Translations under genes and position numbers: made by a program
Shown: positions 16,568 through 23,771 of the stretch, piece after piece
Numbering within the stretch: the first letter of the stretch is position 1
Layout of the letters: each line of letters begins with the position of its first letter
NCBI GenBank assembly: GCA_040220135.1
Contig: JAVJTT010000013.1
Coordinates: 248,001-312,000 of the forward strand
Length of the DNA stretch: 64,000 nucleotides
From: CAJXMH01 sp040220135
GTDB lineage: Bacteria; Bacteroidota; Bacteroidia; Flavobacteriales_E; Vicingaceae
Reading direction: 5' to 3'
The notes under the pieces: model-generated
Seen by the model: only the letters and a program-made list of their open reading frames with translations
Database searches by the model: none
What the model was told of the DNA's origin: nothing

Positions 16568-17128
16568 ATGAATCAGTTAGAAGGAAAAAAGGTAGCTATT
16601 TTAGCTACAGACGGATTTGAAGAATCAGAGTTAATAGAACCTAAAAAAGCTTTAGACAACGCAGACGTTAAAACCGAAATCGTTTCTTTGGAGAAAGGAG
16701 AGATCAAAGCTTGGAAAAACGGCAATTGGAGTGATTCCATTGCGGTTGATCATGAAGTGTCTAGCGTAAAACACGAAGACTACGATGCTTTACTGTTGCC
16801 AGGTGGAGTAATGAATCCCGACAAATTAAGACGCGATGAAGATGCGGTGAATTTTGTACGTGGATTCTTTAAAGACCACAAACCAGTGGCGGCTATTTGT
16901 CACGCTCCTTGGATGCTCATCGAAGCAGATGTGGTGAAAGACAGAGAAGTAACCTCCTTTTCTTCCATCCGTAAGGATTTGGAAAATGCAGGTGCTCATT
17001 GGTCCGATCATGAAGTGATTGTAGACAGTGGCTTAATTACCTCACGTAGTCCGGCCGACCTACCGGTATTCAATGCCAAATTGGTTGAAGAAGTGTGGGA
17101 AGGAAAGCACGAAGAGCAAACTGTTTAA
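16568..17128 (+). CDS. DJ-1/PfpI family protein (type 1 glutamine amidotransferase-like)
   Basis: A 186-residue single-domain member of the DJ-1/PfpI superfamily, close to E. coli YhbO/YajL and Pyrococcus PfpI. The nucleophile elbow is AAICHAPWML with Cys111; the Glu partner is in the N-terminal KVAILATDGFEESEL, and YDALLLPGG is the preceding strand. Members have been described as proteases, glyoxalases or deglycases; the reaction is debated, so no symbol is given. It closes a small stress cluster and is followed by a terminator. Confidence 0.9.
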   Translation: MNQLEGKKVAILATDGFEESELIEPKKALDNADVKTEIVSLEKGEIKAWKNGNWSDSIAVDHEVSSVKHEDYDALLLPGGVMNPDKLRRDEDAVNFVRGFFKDHKPVAAICHAPWMLIEADVVKDREVTSFSSIRKDLENAGAHWSDHEVIVDSGLITSRSPADLPVFNAKLVEEVWEGKHEEQTV

Positions 17129-17144
17129 AATAATTTTGTAGATT

Positions 17145-17171
17145 AAGCTCCGCCTCGGCGGGGCTTTTTTT
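17145..17171 (+). terminator. Terminator after the PfpI-type gene
   Basis: AAGCTCCGCC pairs with GGCGGGGCTT around TC with one mismatch, followed by a run of seven T. The next ATG is at 17174, immediately beyond it. Confidence 0.85.
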
Positions 17172-17173
17172 AT

Positions 17174-18382
17174 ATGGGTTTTTTAGAAACATACGCACAA
17201 GCAGTTACCACTAGCCTCGGCTATTTTTGGATGGCCCTCTGGGCTTTTGTTTTGGGCTATTTGATCAGCGGAATGATCCAGATCTTTGTGAGTCGAGAAC
17301 GAATGCAGCAAAGCATGGGCGCATCAGAAGGAAAAGGGGTTTTATTGGGAACCTTTTTCGGTTTTATTAGCAGCTCTTGTAGTTTTTCGGCCCTCGCCAG
17401 TGCAAAATCTATCTTTTCCAAAGGAGCAAGTTTTATTGCCTCTTTGGCCTTCTTATTGGCCTCCACCAATTTAGTGATAGAATTGGGTTTGTTGATCTTC
17501 ATTTTTCTAGATTGGCAATTTGTAACTGCAGAATACATAGGCGGAATTCTGTTGATCCTCTTCTCATGGTTGCTTTATCGGCTTAAAAAGCCCAAATCAC
17601 TCATCAAATCTGCTCGTGATCGATTGTCTGAGGAAGAGGGGCATCATCATGATTCGGAAATTCCCTCTTTGTGGTCGATAAAAGCTTGGCAGCAAGTGGC
17701 TCAAAAGTATTTTATGGAGTGGGGCATGGTATGGAAAGATGTGACCATAGGTTTTACCGTTGCCGGAATAATCGCTGCCTTTGTGCCTCAAAGCTTTTTT
17801 GAAGCCCTCTTTATTAACACCGGGGGTGGAAACAGTGAGTATAGCTTTGTAGAGCTTTTGCAACATGCTGCCATTGGTCCGGTGGCTGCTTTTTGCACTT
17901 TTATTGGCTCCATGGGAAACATTCCCTTGGCGGCGGTGCTTTATCAGAATGGGGTGAGTTTTGCCGGAGTCATGGCTTTTATTTTTAGTGATTTGGTGGT
18001 TTTTCCGGTGCTGCGCATTAATGCCCGCTACTATGGTTGGAAGATGTCTTTTTACATCTTGATCTTGCTTTTCATTTCACTTGTATTCACTTCCATTAGC
18101 TTGCATTACGGTTTTGACTTTTTTGGCGCTTTGCCAGAAGCAGCTACCGAGGCTGCTCAAAAACAAGAATATTTTAAGTTGGATTACACCTTTTACCTTA
18201 ACCTATTTTTTCTACTACTAAGCTTACTACTTGCCTACTTGAAGTTTTTCAAGGGAGCCGAACATCAGCACGATCATGCCATGGCTAAAAAAGGGAATTT
18301 TGACCGCTTGTTAAAGGCTTTAGCTATTCTGAGTTATCTTTGGCTGGGCGGTGGCTTAGTAGTAAAATATTTGATTCTCTGA
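17174..18382 (+). CDS. Permease of the SO_0444/ArsP-like (DUF318) family
   Basis: Integral membrane protein of 402 residues with eight to ten hydrophobic segments in two halves. The first repeat has the family signature around SSSCSFSALASAKSIF with CS in a membrane helix, and the second half carries GPVAAFCTFIGSMGNIPLAA. A His-rich cytoplasmic loop (EEGHHHDSEIP) and a second one near residue 360 (AEHQHDHAM) suggest metal contact. Family members export metals, arsenicals or unknown solutes; SO_0444 types have been linked to copper and zinc efflux. The start codon lies 3 bp after the preceding terminator, so any promoter must lie within or before it. Confidence 0.85.
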   Translation: MGFLETYAQAVTTSLGYFWMALWAFVLGYLISGMIQIFVSRERMQQSMGASEGKGVLLGTFFGFISSSCSFSALASAKSIFSKGASFIASLAFLLASTNLVIELGLLIFIFLDWQFVTAEYIGGILLILFSWLLYRLKKPKSLIKSARDRLSEEEGHHHDSEIPSLWSIKAWQQVAQKYFMEWGMVWKDVTIGFTVAGIIAAFVPQSFFEALFINTGGGNSEYSFVELLQHAAIGPVAAFCTFIGSMGNIPLAAVLYQNGVSFAGVMAFIFSDLVVFPVLRINARYYGWKMSFYILILLFISLVFTSISLHYGFDFFGALPEAATEAAQKQEYFKLDYTFYLNLFFLLLSLLLAYLKFFKGAEHQHDHAMAKKGNFDRLLKALAILSYLWLGGGLVVKYLIL

Positions 18383-18442
18383 AGTTTGAAAGAGCAAGAA
18401 GTAGAGTGGCTTAATCAGGCTTGCCAAAAACTTAGAAATTGC

Positions 18443-18472
18443 TTGCTGAAAATCCAATTTTACTTATATTTG
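18443..18472 (+). promoter_or_regulatory. Complete Bacteroidota promoter (TTG-19 bp-TATATTTG) for the tRNA-His region
   Basis: TTG at 18443-18445, a 19-bp gap and TATATTTG at 18465-18472 match the -33/-7 consensus exactly. Transcription would begin around 18477 and run through the structured elements to tRNA-His. Confidence 0.75.
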
Positions 18473-18539
18473 CGCCCCGCTTTTTGAGCGGATATATGGT
18501 GGTTGCCTGTCCGACTTGTCGAGCAAAATGGCACTACCA
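18473..18539 (+). ncRNA. Structured leader with two hairpins upstream of tRNA-His
   Basis: CCGCT (18477-18481) pairs with AGCGG (18487-18491). Then TGGTGGT (18497-18503) pairs with ACTACCA (18533-18539), extended by GCC/GGC after a one-base bulge, with an inner CGAC-TT-GTCG hairpin at 18512-18521. The 12-base string ATATGGTGGTTG at 18494-18505 is repeated exactly at the start of tRNA-His (18618-18629). This may be a remnant of a duplicated tRNA or a processed leader; no known RNA family is recognised. Confidence 0.45.
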
Positions 18540-18554
18540 AAAAGAGTTTGTGAA

Positions 18555-18600
18555 TGGCGGATAGCTCAGTTGGTTATGACGCCGCTCTCCCACAAAAGGG
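18555..18600 (+). pseudogene. Truncated tRNA-like sequence (5' half only)
   Basis: TGGCGGATAGCTCAGTTGG gives an acceptor strand, T8-A9 and a D arm, but the D stem is spoiled (TGAC where GAGC is expected). The following CCGCT has no matching AGCGG, and no T arm follows. It therefore looks like the 5' half of a tRNA gene left by a deletion or recombination, 20-70 bp upstream of the intact tRNA-His. Confidence 0.55.
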
Positions 18601-18621
18601 AAACACAAACGAAAGACATAT

Positions 18622-18698
18622 GGTGGTTGTAGCTCAGCTGGTTAGAGCATCGGTTTGTGGTACCGAGGGTCGTGGGTTCGAATCCCATCTTCCACCCA
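18622..18698 (+). tRNA. tRNA-His (GTG)
   Basis: D arm GCTC/GAGC, anticodon stem TCGGT/ACCGA with loop TTGTGGT (anticodon GTG at its centre), variable loop GGGTC, and T arm GTGGG-TTCGAAT-CCCAT are all well formed. A G at 18622 can serve as the extra G-1 of histidine tRNAs and pairs with the C73 position. The acceptor helix pairs GTGGTTG (18623-18629) with CTTCCAC (18689-18695) and contains two adjacent T-T mismatches at pairs 5 and 6, which is unusual. A terminator follows. Confidence 0.9.
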
Positions 18699-18703
18699 CC
18701 TTT

Positions 18704-18734
18704 AAAAAAAGTCAGACTTGGTCTGGCTTTTTTT
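18704..18734 (+). terminator. Terminator after tRNA-His
   Basis: GTCAGAC pairs with GTCTGGC (one G-T pair) around a short TTG loop, flanked by seven A before and seven T after. Confidence 0.9.
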
Positions 18735-18773
18735 GTGGACTTATGTTTTTTCCTTGTCCTTCTCGGTAATTTC

Positions 18774-18849
18774 TCCTTGTCAGTTCGAGTGGTGCAGAAT
18801 ATTCGGCAGCGTTTCGAGAACACAATGAGAAAACTCGAACTGACAAGGA
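18774..18849. repeat. Long inverted repeat, CTCGAACTGACA-type intergenic element
   Basis: TCCTTGTCAGTTCGAGT (18774-18790) is repeated perfectly in inverted orientation at 18833-18849, with a 42-bp centre that itself contains TTTCGAGAAC. Similar TGTCAGTTCGAG...CTCGAACTGACA palindromes are scattered between genes in many Bacteroidota (from memory). The element lies between the tRNA-His terminator and the convergent msrB gene. Confidence 0.8.
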
Positions 18850-18907
18850 AAAAACAAGCACCTGATCGGTTATTCTGATTGGCTTGTCTTCGCCTTAAAG
18901 GTTAAGG

Positions 18908-19282
18908 CTACTTTTTAAAATCGAGGCTAACTGAATTAATGCAATACCGTTGGCCGGTTTTTTCACTTGGGCCATCATCAAAAACATGTCCTAAGTGACC
19001 TCCGCAATTGGCACAAACCACTTCGGTGCGAATCATGCCCAATGAGCTATCGCGAATCAATGCTACATTACCTTGGTCAACCACATCGTAAAAACTTGGC
19101 CAGCCACTGCCGGAGTCGAATTTAGTATCGGAATCGAACAAAGGATTTCCGCAGGCTGCGCAGTGATATTTGCCTTCTTCTTTATGGTCTAAATAATCGC
19201 CGGTAAAAGGTCTTTCGGTTCCTTTTTCAACTAATACTCTGTATTGTTCGTCGCTTAATTTTGCTCTAGTTTTTTCGTCCAC
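18908..19282 (-). CDS. msrB: Peptide-methionine (R)-S-oxide reductase MsrB
   Basis: Repairs methionine-R-sulfoxide in proteins. The domain runs from LSDEQYRVLVEKGTERPF to the end. Zinc cysteines are in CAACGNPLF and CANCGGHLGH, GSGWPSF is the substrate pocket, and RYCINSVSL carries the catalytic cysteine. No ATG lies at the expected place; GTG at 19280-19282 gives 124 residues with a 17-bp overlap of the upstream helicase gene. An ATG at 19402 would overlap the helicase by 137 bp with unrelated sequence, so it is disfavoured. The helicase is transcribed just before it, so the two are probably cotranscribed. Confidence 0.9.
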   Translation of the reverse strand: MDEKTRAKLSDEQYRVLVEKGTERPFTGDYLDHKEEGKYHCAACGNPLFDSDTKFDSGSGWPSFYDVVDQGNVALIRDSSLGMIRTEVVCANCGGHLGHVFDDGPSEKTGQRYCINSVSLDFKK

Positions 19283-20525
19283 CTTGCTGCTTGTTTCTAT
19301 TTCCTGATCTATTTCTATTCTTCGAATTATATTTCTTTTTATGATGCTTACCACCTCCTTTGCTTCGGTTGCTTGCCGGATTGTAGGAAGGCCCATCCCC
19401 AATTTCCGGTGGATTAGGCAATTTGGGAACGTCTTTTTGAATTAATTGTTCAATTTTTTGAAAGTCTCGCTGTCCGGTTTCATCGATAAAAGTTAAAGCA
19501 ACACCGGTTGACTTGGCTCTAGCGGTTCTTCCTACACGATGCACATAGTCTTCCGGATCGTTTGGCACATCGTAGTTCATCACCAAGTCAATGTTGTCAA
19601 TGTCAATACCCCGAGAGATAATATCAGTTGCTACCAAGATTCGGAGTCGCTTGTTGCGGAAACGACGCAAGACATCTTCTCTTTCGCTTTGGTCAAGGTC
19701 AGAAGAAATGCCATCGGCATCCATTTGCATGCGCTTTAATTCGCGCACTAACTCTTTCACCGTACTTTTCCGTGAAGTAAAAATTATAATGCTGCTAAGC
19801 TCATCTTTTCCCTTTAAAAGGTGTTTTACCAATTCGTTTTTCTGTCCTCCATAGGTCATGTAGGCGGCTTGCATAATGCCTTCAGCCGTCTGCGAAATGG
19901 CAATGTTCACTTCTTCCGGTTGGTCCATTACTGCCTTGGCTAAATTTCTGATCTTAGGCGGCATGGTGGCCGAAAACATGATGTTCTGACGGTTCTTGGG
20001 TAAATACTCCGCTATTTTTTTAATGTCGTCGGCAAAGCCCATGTCGAGCATACGGTCAGCTTCATCTAATATAAAATGCTCAAGCTGATCGATCTTAACG
20101 TAGTTTAAATTCAAATGCGAAAGCAAACGACCCGGAGTGGCGACGATAAAATCTGCACCTTGGGTTAAGGCAGTTTTTTCAGCTTCAAAAGAAGAGCCGG
20201 AGCCTCCCCCATAAATAGCAATGGTAGAAGCGCCTGTAAAGTAGGCGAATCCTTCCATTTGTTGGTCAATTTGCATGGCCAACTCTCGTGTTGGTGCAAT
20301 GATCAAGGTACTGATGTGGCCACCACCTTCACGCACGGCTTTATCCATTACCGGCAGGAGGTAAGCAGCTGTTTTTCCGGTTCCCGTTTGGGCAACCGCA
20401 ATTATATCTTTCCCTTTTTGAATAATGGGAATGGATTCGGCTTGCACCGGAGTAGGCTCTTCAAAACGCATGGCGTCTAGGCCTTGCAATATTTCGTCGC
20501 TAAAATTTAAATCTCTAAATGTCAT
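19266..20525 (-). CDS. DEAD-box RNA helicase (RhlE-type)
   Basis: ATP-dependent RNA unwinding. All helicase motifs are present: Q motif EPTPVQAESIP, AQTGTGKTAAY, PTRELA, TPGRLL, DEADRMLDMGF, SATMPP, IIFTSRKS, and HRVGRTARA. The core is ~370 residues, followed by a 40-residue tail rich in Lys, Gly, Asn and Arg (KHHKKKYNSKNRN), typical of RhlE-like proteins and likely to bind RNA non-specifically. Its 3' end overlaps the msrB start. A terminator of the upstream DUF2911 gene lies 16 bp before its start. Confidence 0.95.
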   Translation of the reverse strand: MTFRDLNFSDEILQGLDAMRFEEPTPVQAESIPIIQKGKDIIAVAQTGTGKTAAYLLPVMDKAVREGGGHISTLIIAPTRELAMQIDQQMEGFAYFTGASTIAIYGGGSGSSFEAEKTALTQGADFIVATPGRLLSHLNLNYVKIDQLEHFILDEADRMLDMGFADDIKKIAEYLPKNRQNIMFSATMPPKIRNLAKAVMDQPEEVNIAISQTAEGIMQAAYMTYGGQKNELVKHLLKGKDELSSIIIFTSRKSTVKELVRELKRMQMDADGISSDLDQSEREDVLRRFRNKRLRILVATDIISRGIDIDNIDLVMNYDVPNDPEDYVHRVGRTARAKSTGVALTFIDETGQRDFQKIEQLIQKDVPKLPNPPEIGDGPSYNPASNRSKGGGKHHKKKYNSKNRNRSGNRNKQQGGRKN

Positions 20526-20540
20526 CTTGTAAAGAAAAGA

Positions 20541-20566
20541 AAAAAGCCCCTGAAGAGGAGCTTTTT
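20541..20566 (-). terminator. Terminator after the DUF2911 gene
   Basis: On the minus strand AAAAAGCTCCT pairs with AGGGGCTTTTT with one mismatch, ending in a T run. It lies between the DUF2911 gene and the helicase gene. Confidence 0.75.
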
Positions 20567-20585
20567 AATCAATAAGTGTTTTGTT

Positions 20586-21098
20586 TTATTCTACTGAAAA
20601 ACTCATACGAGTATCGGCCCATTCTAAGTGGATCATACCATCTTCATCTACCACATAGTTCATGTTTTCCACATGGTCGATTTCCGAGGTTTCAGCTTTA
20701 ATGCGCAAAGCATCTTCACTTTGGTCGTATTTGTAGGCGCCCCATTGCTTCGCTTCTTTATTAAAGATTACTGTCCATGCGCCTTCTTTTTCTGGAATCA
20801 CAAAAAAGGCATATTTACCGGCCGGTAATTCTTCTCCTTCAATGGTTAGATCTTGATCCACTTCAAAGGTAGTGGCTTCATTGGCTCCGGCTCGCCAAAT
20901 TTTTCCATAAGGAACCAAATCTCCATAAATTTCACGGTCTTTGGCACGTGGGCTACTGTAGTTAATGGTGATACTGGCTTCACCGATCATTCCCTCAGCG
21001 GTGGCCGCCGGACTGGGTCTTTTTTTCATTTCGTCTTGAGCAAAGCTTATGCTGCTTAAGACAAAAATACTGGCAAATAATAAGGCTAATTTTTTCAT
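20586..21098 (-). CDS. Secreted DUF2911 protein
   Basis: A 170-residue protein with signal peptide MKKLALLFASIFVLSSISFAQ. The mature part matches the DUF2911 family of Bacteroidota: ASITINYSSPRAKDREIYG, VPYGKIWRAGANEATTFE, LPAGKYAFFVIPEKEGAWTVI, and a C-terminal MIHLEWADTRMSF. The fold is predicted to be all beta; no activity is known. It is a conserved, probably periplasmic protein and marks the left border of the defence-type operon that begins 70 bp away. Confidence 0.9.
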   Translation of the reverse strand: MKKLALLFASIFVLSSISFAQDEMKKRPSPAATAEGMIGEASITINYSSPRAKDREIYGDLVPYGKIWRAGANEATTFEVDQDLTIEGEELPAGKYAFFVIPEKEGAWTVIFNKEAKQWGAYKYDQSEDALRIKAETSEIDHVENMNYVVDEDGMIHLEWADTRMSFSVE

Positions 21099-21167
21099 TT
21101 TTAGGTTGATTTAATTGTGTTTGCTAAGGTAACACAAAAAGGGATGGGTTGTTGCAGTTGTTTAGAA

Positions 21168-22025
21168 CTAGACCTTTAAAAAGGTTTGTGCTCCCTTTCT
21201 TTCTATTTCAAAAGCCACAACTTCAGCGTCATTAGAACTGATGATGCTAAGCATTTTGTCTTTTTTTAGGTTTTTTAGATACTTGAATTGATCTGATGAC
21301 TTCTGCTTAGGTTCATCAGCAATTAGATAAAATTGATCGTCTGCAAGATTTGAGTGTCTTCTTGAAAGATGAGACATAATGCTGATGTAAACGTTTATTT
21401 CTCTAGAAAGTGTTTGTATACTACTTGTAAATGGTAAGGCTTTGGCTGAGATTAAACTTCCGTTTTTTCCTACGCAATCTAGTTGAAATGGGCTGCCAAT
21501 TGTTTGAACTGAGGAAGAGTCTATAGAAAAATTGGTATGTACTCTATCTTTAACTTTTGAAGTTAAATTTTGCTTTACTCTCGACCTAAATTGTTTGTCT
21601 GATGCTTTAGGTGATCTTCTAGTTGTAATTTCTATGGGATCTACATAGAGATGAAACAACTTTTGCACTTGTTTGCTTTCGATTTTAGCAGCTATGTAAT
21701 TAGGGCTAGAAAAGTGAAGTAAACCATTGCTGTAGTTCTTCAAGTAATTAAAATACTCACCATCTAAGAGTTGCCCTAATTGAAACAAATCTTTCTCTCT
21801 GGCTCTGTTAATCTGATTCGTATGTTCAATTTTTGCTTCTAACTCTTTTAAAACAAAATCTAAAACAGCCTTATCAGTAGAAAGAAGTTTGTCGATTAAT
21901 TTCCTTTTTCGCTTGGATGAAAGAAAAAATAACTCCTTTCCATTTGAAGCAATAATGCCTAGGCTCAAATGCTCGTAATTATTTGAGTTTGGAGAAATAC
22001 TTACTATGGAATAAAATGAGTTCAT
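21168..22025 (-). CDS. DUF3037-like protein, partner of the HipA-like kinase
   Basis: 285 residues, no signal or membrane segment. The N terminus MNSFYSIVSISPNSNNYEHLSLGI and the basic FFLSSKRKRKLI segment resemble DUF3037 proteins, which often sit directly after HipA-like kinases. At 285 residues it is longer than a typical DUF3037 (about 120), with an extra C-terminal half. Its ATG overlaps the kinase stop by 3 bp, so translation is coupled. It is the last gene of the five-gene operon. DUF3037 assignment is moderate and rests partly on the neighbour. A likely role is a regulator or target of the kinase. Confidence 0.65.
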   Translation of the reverse strand: MNSFYSIVSISPNSNNYEHLSLGIIASNGKELFFLSSKRKRKLIDKLLSTDKAVLDFVLKELEAKIEHTNQINRAREKDLFQLGQLLDGEYFNYLKNYSNGLLHFSSPNYIAAKIESKQVQKLFHLYVDPIEITTRRSPKASDKQFRSRVKQNLTSKVKDRVHTNFSIDSSSVQTIGSPFQLDCVGKNGSLISAKALPFTSSIQTLSREINVYISIMSHLSRRHSNLADDQFYLIADEPKQKSSDQFKYLKNLKKDKMLSIISSNDAEVVAFEIERKGAQTFLKV

Positions 22026-22834
22026 GAAATAATATCTGCTACAATTCTAATAAAAGTTTCTTTTACTTTTTGAATACGTTCTTCATTAAATAAATAACGC
22101 TTTAAGCTCTCAGATTCAGATTCTGAAAGTCTTAATTCAACGGGAATTTTAGCTAAGATTTCATCAAAGTTGTGTTTGACATATTCGATGCAAAGGTAAG
22201 TTTTATCAAGGAATTCTTTTTGCCAAGTGTTTAAGTGTTTCTTTTTGGGCAGTAAATACTTAACGTAATCAAGGTATAAAATTGAATCATTGTCACTAAA
22301 GTTTGCTCCCCACTTTGGATTTAGATCTTTAAAAGCAATTGACTCAAAGGTAGCGGCATGATCGATAGCAGTTAGTATTAGTTTATTACCACTAGGGGAG
22401 AATAATAAATTCTGATTTGAAGGTTTTCGGTCACCATTGCTTGTCCAAATATCGAAATAAGCGATCTTGAAAATGTCATTTAAATTATGAATCTGTTTTC
22501 GATTTACTTTTTTGCTAAGCCCAAACATTTTTTGAGCATCTATGCTATTTTCAAGGTGCTTTGAACCAAAGTGAAATGGCAATAAATCACTGTTACTGAT
22601 TCCATTTTTTAGAAGCTTATTTTCAATGCTTAATAGAGCGATTGATGGAGTACTAATGTTCCATGACTGAAGAAAAAAATGGCAAATTATTTCTCTTTGT
22701 ATGGATGCTTTATCAAGAGTATATCTTGGTGTTTTTAATACATATTTTTCAAAGTCCTCTGTAAGCACCAAATAGGGTGCATGACCATCGGTTTGGTATT
22801 GCTTTTCAATTGATATGACATTAAGTGTTTTCAA
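22022..22834 (-). CDS. HipA-like protein kinase
   Basis: 270-residue protein with the shortened kinase core of the HipA_2 type. YVLKTPRYTLDKASIQREII holds a candidate ATP-binding lysine and helix C. The catalytic loop is FDIWTSNGDRKPSNQNL with Asp, Asn and Arg placed as in HipA-like kinases, and LTAIDHAATF stands for the metal-binding Asp segment. HipA kinases phosphorylate tRNA synthetases or other targets and cause dormancy; this branch is also found in defence islands. It overlaps the upstream PutAbiC-type gene by 4 bp and the DUF3037-like gene by 3 bp. The usual HipB-type antitoxin is missing. Confidence 0.8.
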   Translation of the reverse strand: MKTLNVISIEKQYQTDGHAPYLVLTEDFEKYVLKTPRYTLDKASIQREIICHFFLQSWNISTPSIALLSIENKLLKNGISNSDLLPFHFGSKHLENSIDAQKMFGLSKKVNRKQIHNLNDIFKIAYFDIWTSNGDRKPSNQNLLFSPSGNKLILTAIDHAATFESIAFKDLNPKWGANFSDNDSILYLDYVKYLLPKKKHLNTWQKEFLDKTYLCIEYVKHNFDEILAKIPVELRLSESESESLKRYLFNEERIQKVKETFIRIVADIIS

Positions 22835-23769
22835 TTTTTTACAATTGAAATCTTTTCAAAGGCTGAATCTTCATATGGTGTTGATTCTTCAACATCATTT
22901 ATTAAAAGCTCTTTGGGAAGATTTTTCAATAAAGAATATTTTTCAATTAAAGGCTTAAAAGTGCCTAATGCCCTTACGCTAAGTCCATTATAATAGAGCC
23001 AAGCTAATTCGTAATCTGATAATTGTGCACGAACCATTGAAGTGTACTTGTATCTTAATTTGTAATTCTCTTCTTGAATTTTAATTGAATCATTATTAAA
23101 CTTTATTGCACTAGATTCTTCTCCATCAAAGAATTGAGTTTTATCAACTAGTTTGATTATTCTGTAAAGATTTCTAAAATAATGACCGAAATGAACATGA
23201 ACTTCCTTAAATGCTATCTCATACGCTAACACACTATTATCCTGATTTTTTTTAAATGAATCTTTAAGGAATAGAAATCTGTCTCTAAAAATATCTCTTC
23301 CTTTAATCTCCACAGTGCTTAATACACCTTCTTTCCTATCTAAATCATCCTTTTTTTTATTAAAATCGGGATCCTCAGGATTTCTATTTCTCCTTACATA
23401 CATTTCATCAACTATTTGATGATGCAATGAAAGTAGATTAAAAAAAGTGTTTTCGAATCGCTGAAGACGAAATACTTCTCTTGTGTCTGCTAATTCTTTA
23501 CGTTGCAGACTTAACTCTTTTCCTTGCAGTAAAATGGTAACAATTATTCCAATAAATGCTAAGCCCGAGAAAAGTGAATTGGCAAAGCCAAACATATCAC
23601 CAAATGTCCCTCGATCAACATTGCTTTCTAAGTAATACCAATTGAAAAGCCAAAATCCGATAACGAAAAAGCCAGCCAGAATTGATATAAAAGGTAAAAC
23701 CCAAGTGTTATTGCTCGTTTTCTTAATATTAGGTGGACAGTCTGAATATAGTTTCTTGTTTATTCCCAT
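22831..23769 (-). CDS. Putative phage abortive-infection membrane protein (PutAbiC-like)
   Basis: 312 residues. Two membrane helices lie at about 24-46 (WVLPFISILAGFFVIGFWLF) and 65-83 (ANSLFSGLAFIGIIVTILL), with a short loop GTFGDMFG between them. Then comes a coiled stretch (GKELSLQRKELADTREVFRLQ), the FENTFFNLLSLHHQIVDEM motif and a helical cytoplasmic domain. This order and the FENTFFNLL motif are typical of the PutAbiC family, linked to abortive infection. It sits 2 bp after the DUF2971 gene and overlaps the kinase gene by 4 bp. I infer a membrane-acting effector that kills or arrests infected cells. Confidence 0.82.
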   Translation of the reverse strand: MGINKKLYSDCPPNIKKTSNNTWVLPFISILAGFFVIGFWLFNWYYLESNVDRGTFGDMFGFANSLFSGLAFIGIIVTILLQGKELSLQRKELADTREVFRLQRFENTFFNLLSLHHQIVDEMYVRRNRNPEDPDFNKKKDDLDRKEGVLSTVEIKGRDIFRDRFLFLKDSFKKNQDNSVLAYEIAFKEVHVHFGHYFRNLYRIIKLVDKTQFFDGEESSAIKFNNDSIKIQEENYKLRYKYTSMVRAQLSDYELAWLYYNGLSVRALGTFKPLIEKYSLLKNLPKELLINDVEESTPYEDSAFEKISIVKN

Positions 23770-23771
23770 TA

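Noticed and set aside
18554..18878. ORFs of 71-85 codons across the tRNA-His locus
   Set aside because: They run through a tRNA and a terminator, so they are not plausible coding sequences.
19283..19402. Upstream ATG of msrB at 19402
   Set aside because: It would add 40 residues unlike MsrB and overlap the helicase by 137 bp; the GTG at 19282 is preferred.
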